A stretch of DNA of 64,000 nt from Microbacterium sp. Bi121 (GTDB lineage Bacteria > Actinomycetota > Actinomycetes > Actinomycetales > Microbacteriaceae). Where the stretch lies: contig NZ_CAKKLJ010000001.1 of NCBI RefSeq assembly GCF_918698005.1, forward strand, positions 310,001 through 374,000, given 5' to 3'. Numbering within the stretch: position 1 is the stretch's first letter; each line of letters starts with the position of its first letter. A program made the position numbers and the translations under genes. Below are positions 58,440-64,000 of this stretch, in pieces. The notes under the pieces were generated by a model that saw only the letters and a list, made by a program, of their open reading frames with translations, ran no database searches and had not been told where the DNA came from.

Positions 58440-59435
58440 TCACGTCGATTCGCGCACGACCAGTTCGGTCGGCAGGATCGTGATCTGCGGCGGCTCGTTG
58501 CCGGCCAGCCGTGACAGCAGCACCGCTGCCATCGTCTCACCCATCGCGTACATCGGCTGACGCACGGTCGTCAGGTGCGGGTCGGAGCTGAGGGCGACGG
58601 GCGAGTCGTCGAAGCCGACCACCGCGACGTCCTCAGGGATGCGGACGCCGGCAGCGCGGAGCGTGCGCAGCGCTCCCCGCGCCATCAGATCACTGGCTGC
58701 GAAGATCGCGTCCGGCAGGCCAGCGGCTAGCAGGCGACGCGCGGCATCCGCCCCGCTCTCCTCGCCGTAGTCGCCCTCGAGCTCCGCCGCAGACGAGAGA
58801 CCGGCATCCGCCAGCGCGTCGCGGAAGCCCTGCAGGCGGTCGGACGACACGTGCATCGTCATGGGGCCCGTGACCGTGGCGATCCTGGTTCGGCCCGTGT
58901 CGATCAGGTGCTGCGTCGCCGTCCTGGCAGCGGCGATGTTGTCGACGTCGACGGCGTACTCTCCGTGACGGCGCTGCGGCGGACGACCGCCCCACACCAC
59001 GGGCACCGATGAGGCGATCTTCTCCACGAACGCGTCGCTGGTGTGGTGCGAGACGATCAGAGCGCCGTCGACGCCGCCGTGACGCACGAAGCTCGACATC
59101 TTGTCGCCGGGGTCGTCGCTGGCGATGAGCAGGTTGAGCAGATAGTCGGAGCCGCGCAGCGCGCCCGTGATCCCGGCGACGATCGAGGCGAAGAACGGAT
59201 CGCCGAAGAAGCGTGTGGTGTCCTCGGGGACGATCAGCGCGATCGCATTCGTCTGCCGTGAAGCCAGAGACCTGGCGGCGCGGTTGGGAACATAGTTCAG
59301 GGATGCGATCGCGCGGTGCACGGAGTCGCGCGCCTCTGGGCTCACCGCCGTCGATCCGTTGACCACGCGCGAGACCGTCGACCGCGATACCCCGGCGGCC
59401 GCGGCCACCTCTTCGATCGTCGCCCTCGACGTCAC
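58440..59435 (-). CDS. LacI family transcriptional regulator
   Basis: 331 aa. HTH TIEEVAAAAGVSRSTVSRVVNG at residues 6-27, hinge NRAARSLASRQTNAIALIVP, then a periplasmic-binding-protein-like ligand domain (GDPFFASIVAGI, GFDDSPVALSSDPHLTTVRQP). Last gene of the beta-glucosidase operon (31 bp after GH1), so it likely responds to a beta-glucoside such as cellobiose. Starts with GTG 59435. Its operator is expected upstream of the binding-protein gene, outside the window. Confidence 0.93.
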   Translation of the reverse strand: MTSRATIEEVAAAAGVSRSTVSRVVNGSTAVSPEARDSVHRAIASLNYVPNRAARSLASRQTNAIALIVPEDTTRFFGDPFFASIVAGITGALRGSDYLLNLLIASDDPGDKMSSFVRHGGVDGALIVSHHTSDAFVEKIASSVPVVWGGRPPQRRHGEYAVDVDNIAAARTATQHLIDTGRTRIATVTGPMTMHVSSDRLQGFRDALADAGLSSAAELEGDYGEESGADAARRLLAAGLPDAIFAASDLMARGALRTLRAAGVRIPEDVAVVGFDDSPVALSSDPHLTTVRQPMYAMGETMAAVLLSRLAGNEPPQITILPTELVVREST

Positions 59436-59466
59436 CGTGCTTCCCTTCTGCCGCGTTCCCCGCGAT

Positions 59467-60891
<1,425 letters not shown>

Positions 60892-60896
60892 ATGTG

Positions 60897-61787
60897 TCAT
60901 CCTTTCACCGCGCCGGCCATGATGCCGCTGACCAGCTGCTTGCCCGCCACCACGAAGAGGACGAGCAGGGGCAGGGTCGCGAGCACCGCTCCGGTGAGCA
61001 CGATGGAGTAGTCGATGTAGTACCCGGACTGGAGCTGGCTGAGTGCCGTCTGCAGCGTCGGATTCTGGGGAGAGAGCACGATCAGCGGCCACAGGTAGTC
61101 GGTCCACGCCGTCATGAAGGTGAACAGGCCGAGGATCGCCATGGCCGGACGAGCGGCCGGCACGCCGACGGTGAGGAAGGTGCGGAACTGGTTCGCGCCG
61201 TCCATGCGGGCCGCCTCGATCAGTTCGTCGGGGATGACGTCGACCAGGTACTGGCGCATGAAGAACACCCCGAACGCGGTAACCAGCGTCGGCACGATGA
61301 CGGCACCGATCGAACCGGTCCATCCGAGCTCGCGCATGACCATGAACAGCGGGACGATGCCGAGCTGGGTGGGGATCGCCATCGTCGCGATGACGAAGAT
61401 CATGAGCCCGTCCCTGCCCTTGAACCGCAGCTTCGCGAAGGCGTACCCGGCGAGCGTCGAGAAGCTCACGACAGAGATCGTGATGATCGCGGAAACGAGG
61501 AACGAGTTGCCCAGAGCCAGCCAGAACGGGATGGCGTCGAGCACCTTCGCCGCGTTCGCGAAGAAGTTGCCCCCGGGAATCAGCGGCAGCGTCTCGCCGC
61601 GGGTGGCGTTGGTGCCGCTGGCGACGACGACCGACCACCACAGCGGATACACGCTGCCGATGATGAACGCCGCGAGGAGCCCGTAGGTCAGGAATCCGGG
61701 GCGGCTGCCGATCCCGGCTGCGCCCGCCGCGGCGCCGCGGCGCCGGCGGATCTTCTCCGGCACGCTCAGTGCCTGGGTCGCGGTCAT
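60897..61787 (-). CDS. carbohydrate ABC permease, MalG type
   Basis: 296 aa, six TM helices. EAA coupling motif IDELIEAARMDGANQFRTFLTVGVP-like region is seen as ELIEAARMDGANQFRTF, and the late LFTFMTAWTDYLWPLIVL helix is typical. Pairs with the permease at 61784 (ATGA overlap) and the solute-binding protein at 62930. GAGGAG precedes ATG 61787. No ATPase in the window; a shared MsiK/MsmK-type ATPase elsewhere is likely. Confidence 0.94.
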   Translation of the reverse strand: MTATQALSVPEKIRRRRGAAAGAAGIGSRPGFLTYGLLAAFIIGSVYPLWWSVVVASGTNATRGETLPLIPGGNFFANAAKVLDAIPFWLALGNSFLVSAIITISVVSFSTLAGYAFAKLRFKGRDGLMIFVIATMAIPTQLGIVPLFMVMRELGWTGSIGAVIVPTLVTAFGVFFMRQYLVDVIPDELIEAARMDGANQFRTFLTVGVPAARPAMAILGLFTFMTAWTDYLWPLIVLSPQNPTLQTALSQLQSGYYIDYSIVLTGAVLATLPLLVLFVVAGKQLVSGIMAGAVKG

Positions 61788-62827
61788 CGCTCGACTCCTC
61801 TCGTCTGCGTGCGCGCTCGTCGTCGTGCCGCGCGTCCGCTGGGGGCGTCGCCGGTCGAGATCCGCCTCGTTATGAGGAAGTTGACGAGCCCGATCACGAC
61901 GATGAGCAGGAACAGCAGGATCGCGACGGCGGATGCCTCGCCGAGGTTGCGGCGGAAGAACGCCATCTCCCACAGGAACAGCACCGTGGTCTGGAACTGC
62001 CGATCGCTGCCGCCGATCCCACCGGCCGTGGAGACGTCGAACAGTCGGGGTTCGGCGAAGATCTGCAGCCCGCCGATCGTGGCGGTGATGATGACGAAGA
62101 TCAGCGTCGGCCGGATCGTCGGGATCGTGATCGAGAAGAACCGCCGCACGGGGCCGGCGCCGTCGATCGCCGCCGATTCGTAGAGATCGCGCGGCACGGC
62201 CTGCATCGCGGCGAGCAGGATCAGGGCGTTGTACCCGGTCCAGCGGAAGTTCACCATGACCGCGATCGCGATGTGCGAGAGGAACGTGTCGTGCTTCCAC
62301 TCCTGATCGACGATGCCGATGAGGTTCAGCAGGTTGTTGGCGAGGCCGTCGGCCTCGTTGAAGACGCTCGAGAAGATGATCGCCACGGCGACCGGGGTGA
62401 CCACGAACGGGATGAGCACGCTCATCCGCCAGAACGTCGGGGCCCGGAGGCCGCGATCCAGGAGATAGGCGATCACCAGCGCGACCGTGAGCTGCGGGAT
62501 GGCGGAGAGGACGAAGATGCTCAGGGTGTTGAGGATCGAGTTCCAGAACATCCCGTCGCCGAGGATCTCTGCGAAGTTGCCGGCGCCGACGAAGTCGCCC
62601 TGCCCCTTGAGCAGGTCCCAGTCGAACACCGCGACGTACACGGTGTACAGCAGGGGGAACAGGCCGACCAGGCCGAAGAGGACGAAGAACGGCGAGATGT
62701 AGAAGTACGGGGAGGCGTTCTGGTCGAACCGCGAGAGGCGGTGGCGCCAGGAGCGCTTCGGCGCGGCATCCGATCCCGGATCCTGCAGACGGGCTGATGC
62801 CGTCCTGCGTGGTGCGGTGAGAGTCAT
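61784..62827 (-). CDS. carbohydrate ABC permease, MalF type
   Basis: 347 aa, six TM helices after a roughly 40-residue basic head. TM1 YFYISPFFVLFGLVGLFPLLYTVYV, EAA motif LYESAAIDGAGPVRRFFSITIP. Arg-rich C-terminus. ATG 62827 with GGAGGAG upstream. Separated from the binding-protein gene by 102 bp that contain a perfect 20-bp inverted repeat. Confidence 0.94.
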   Translation of the reverse strand: MTLTAPRRTASARLQDPGSDAAPKRSWRHRLSRFDQNASPYFYISPFFVLFGLVGLFPLLYTVYVAVFDWDLLKGQGDFVGAGNFAEILGDGMFWNSILNTLSIFVLSAIPQLTVALVIAYLLDRGLRAPTFWRMSVLIPFVVTPVAVAIIFSSVFNEADGLANNLLNLIGIVDQEWKHDTFLSHIAIAVMVNFRWTGYNALILLAAMQAVPRDLYESAAIDGAGPVRRFFSITIPTIRPTLIFVIITATIGGLQIFAEPRLFDVSTAGGIGGSDRQFQTTVLFLWEMAFFRRNLGEASAVAILLFLLIVVIGLVNFLITRRISTGDAPSGRAARRRARTQTRGVER

Positions 62828-62858
62828 TGGTCCTGTCTCCTCCCGTCTCCGGGCGAGG

Positions 62859-62915
62859 TCAGGTCGCAGTTTCTGTCGGCACGGAGGCACCGGAGCGACA
62901 GAAACTGCGACCTGA
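62859..62915 (-). terminator. perfect 20-bp inverted repeat within ABC operon
   Basis: Arms TCAGGTCGCAGTTTCTGTCG (62859-62878) and its exact reverse complement (62896-62915), 17-nt loop, no U-tract. Lies between binding-protein stop and permease start; likely an attenuator/mRNA stabiliser. Confidence 0.75.
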
Positions 62916-62929
62916 GTGTGGCGGAAAGG

Positions 62930-64000
62930 TCAGCCGACGAGCTCGTTCAGGAGCTGGATGGCCTGATCCCAGGCGCCCTGGGTGTCGGTCTCGCCGCGAT
63001 CGAGTGCGCTCAGCGCCGGACCGAAGACGTTCTCCTGGATGACGGAGTCGTCAGCGCCCTTGAACTGCGCCACGACGCCCTTCGCACGCTCGGCGAGAAT
63101 CGCGCCGGTGGGTGCATCGTTGAAGAACGCGTTCGGCGTCGCATCCGCCGCGAGGGTCTCCTGCGCCTTCACCGTCGAGGGGAAGTTGCCGGCCGCTGCC
63201 GACTGCTTGACCTGCTGCTCGGGCTGGGTCAGCCAGTCGGCGAGGGCCGCTGCTGCCTCCTTGTGCGCGGAGCTCTCGGGAACGGACAGCCATGCGCCAC
63301 CCCAGTTCGCGGCACCTCCGGGGAACACGTCGGCGAAGTCCCAGCCGGTCCCTGCGTCACCGCCGCCGGCCTCGACCTGACCCTGCACGACGCCCAGCAT
63401 CCAGCCGGGGCACACGAAGGTCGCGAACGTGCCGTCGACGAATGACTTGCCGCCGTTCCAGTCCCATGCGGCCTGGGCAGCGGACTGTCCGCCCTCGGTC
63501 GCAGCGCCCAGCAGCTCGAATCGCTGCTGCAGTTCGGCGTTGCCGTCGACGTTGAGTTCGCCGTCAGCCGTGTAGTAGCCCTCCTCGAGCTGGTTGACCA
63601 TGGCGTTCCAGACGAATCCGGAGTGGTCGTACCAGGCCTTGCCGGTCTTGTCGGTGTACTCCTGGCCGACGGCGAAGAAGTTCTCCCAGTCGCCGTCGAG
63701 CAGCTCGGCGACGGACTCGCGGTCGCTGGGGAGCCCGGCAGCCTCGAAGGCCGCGCCGTTGTAGCAGATGCCGCTCGGGCCGATGTCGGTGCCGTAGCCG
63801 ATGACGCGGCCTTCCGCGTCGGTGCCCTGGGCGTACTTCCAGTCGACCCAGTCGCCCTTGCGGTCCTCGATGCCGTAGTCGCGCAGGTCGGCGAAGGTGT
63901 CGGAGACGTCCATGATCGCGCCGAGCCAGCCCTCCTCGATCGCGACGATGTCGCTGAGTCCTGAGCCGGCAGCGATCTTCGTGAAGGCGTCGGTGCGGGC
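62930..64000 (-). CDS. carbohydrate ABC solute-binding protein (5' truncated)
   Basis: The frame stays open to the window edge (356 codons visible), so signal peptide, lipobox and N-terminal strand are missing. The visible part is a type-1 extracellular solute-binding protein (MalE-like): SDIVAIEEGWLGAIMD, PSGICYNGAAFEAAGLP, FATFVCPGWMLGVVQGQ and AAAALADWLTQPEQQ. First gene of the binding protein-permease-permease-GH1-LacI operon; substrate probably a beta-glucoside, from the GH1 gene. Confidence 0.93.
   Translation of the reverse strand, partial: ARTDAFTKIAAGSGLSDIVAIEEGWLGAIMDVSDTFADLRDYGIEDRKGDWVDWKYAQGTDAEGRVIGYGTDIGPSGICYNGAAFEAAGLPSDRESVAELLDGDWENFFAVGQEYTDKTGKAWYDHSGFVWNAMVNQLEEGYYTADGELNVDGNAELQQRFELLGAATEGGQSAAQAAWDWNGGKSFVDGTFATFVCPGWMLGVVQGQVEAGGGDAGTGWDFADVFPGGAANWGGAWLSVPESSAHKEAAAALADWLTQPEQQVKQSAAAGNFPSTVKAQETLAADATPNAFFNDAPTGAILAERAKGVVAQFKGADDSVIQENVFGPALSALDRGETDTQGAWDQAIQLLNELVG

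Overview
The window is high-GC DNA with densely packed genes and almost no intergenic space. It looks like the chromosome of an actinobacterium close to Microbacterium (Microbacteriaceae). Support for this: DUF3073, TipA-type MerR and SCP2-like small genes, a DtxR-type iron box, an HtaA/HmuTUV haem locus, many leaderless genes with a TANNNT box about 6 nt before an ATG or GTG start, and strong over-use of the heptamer GGATGCC/GGCATCC. The genus is an inference. I see no tRNA, rRNA, CRISPR array, insertion sequence or phage gene. No stretch over 300 bases lacks a gene; the longest gaps (about 250 bp at 4085-4333, 14517-14780 and 36109-36361) are divergent promoter regions and are described as sites.

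Layout. 1-1.9 kb: truncated Hsp20, a small unknown ORF, an acetyltransferase and a YaeQ protein. 1.9-5.2 kb: DEAD-box RNA helicase with an Arg/Asp-rich N-terminus, and an aldose epimerase. 5.3-9.9 kb: RND efflux pump with its TetR regulator and operator, and a pair of CrcB fluoride channels. 9.9-17.1 kb: toroid protein, FAD/Rieske oxidoreductase, nitroreductase, MerR/TipA regulator, DUF4097-PadR operon, universal stress protein, DUF3073. 17.2-21.1 kb: purM-purF-MFS operon. 21.9-29.2 kb: haem acquisition, with htaA-sip on one strand and hmuTUV on the other, separated by two DtxR-like boxes. 29.2-32.2 kb: SCP2-like protein, lipoprotein, Nudix hydrolase, purD. 32.3-39.7 kb: ribose-type ABC importer with ROK regulator, Gfo/Idh/MocA dehydrogenase and TIM-barrel isomerase, probably for a cyclitol or uncommon sugar. 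39.7-41.7 kb: acetyltransferase and DHA2 drug exporter. 41.8-48.8 kb: a YheO-type regulator divergent from a six-gene operon (see below). 48.9-51.3 kb: purC and a uracil/xanthine permease. 51.4-58.4 kb: 5-oxoprolinase cluster (pxpA, fused pxpB-pxpC, DUF1445, NRAMP-like carrier, biotin carboxylase-BCCP) with a divergent GntR. 58.4-64 kb: LacI, GH1 beta-glucosidase, two ABC permeases and a truncated solute-binding protein.

The most interesting proposal is that the 42.6-48.8 kb operon encodes a complete route for N-acetyl-D-glucosaminate (the aldonic acid of GlcNAc, produced by oxidative chitin breakdown): uptake by an MHS transporter, deacetylation by a D-aminoacylase-like enzyme, PLP-dependent ammonia-lyase conversion to 2-keto-3-deoxygluconate with RidA clearing the imine, then KDG kinase and KDPG aldolase. 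A second proposal is that the 5-oxoprolinase cluster holds all the domains of a urea-carboxylase-like enzyme split over two proteins, next to an NRAMP-fold transporter that has lost its metal-binding motifs.
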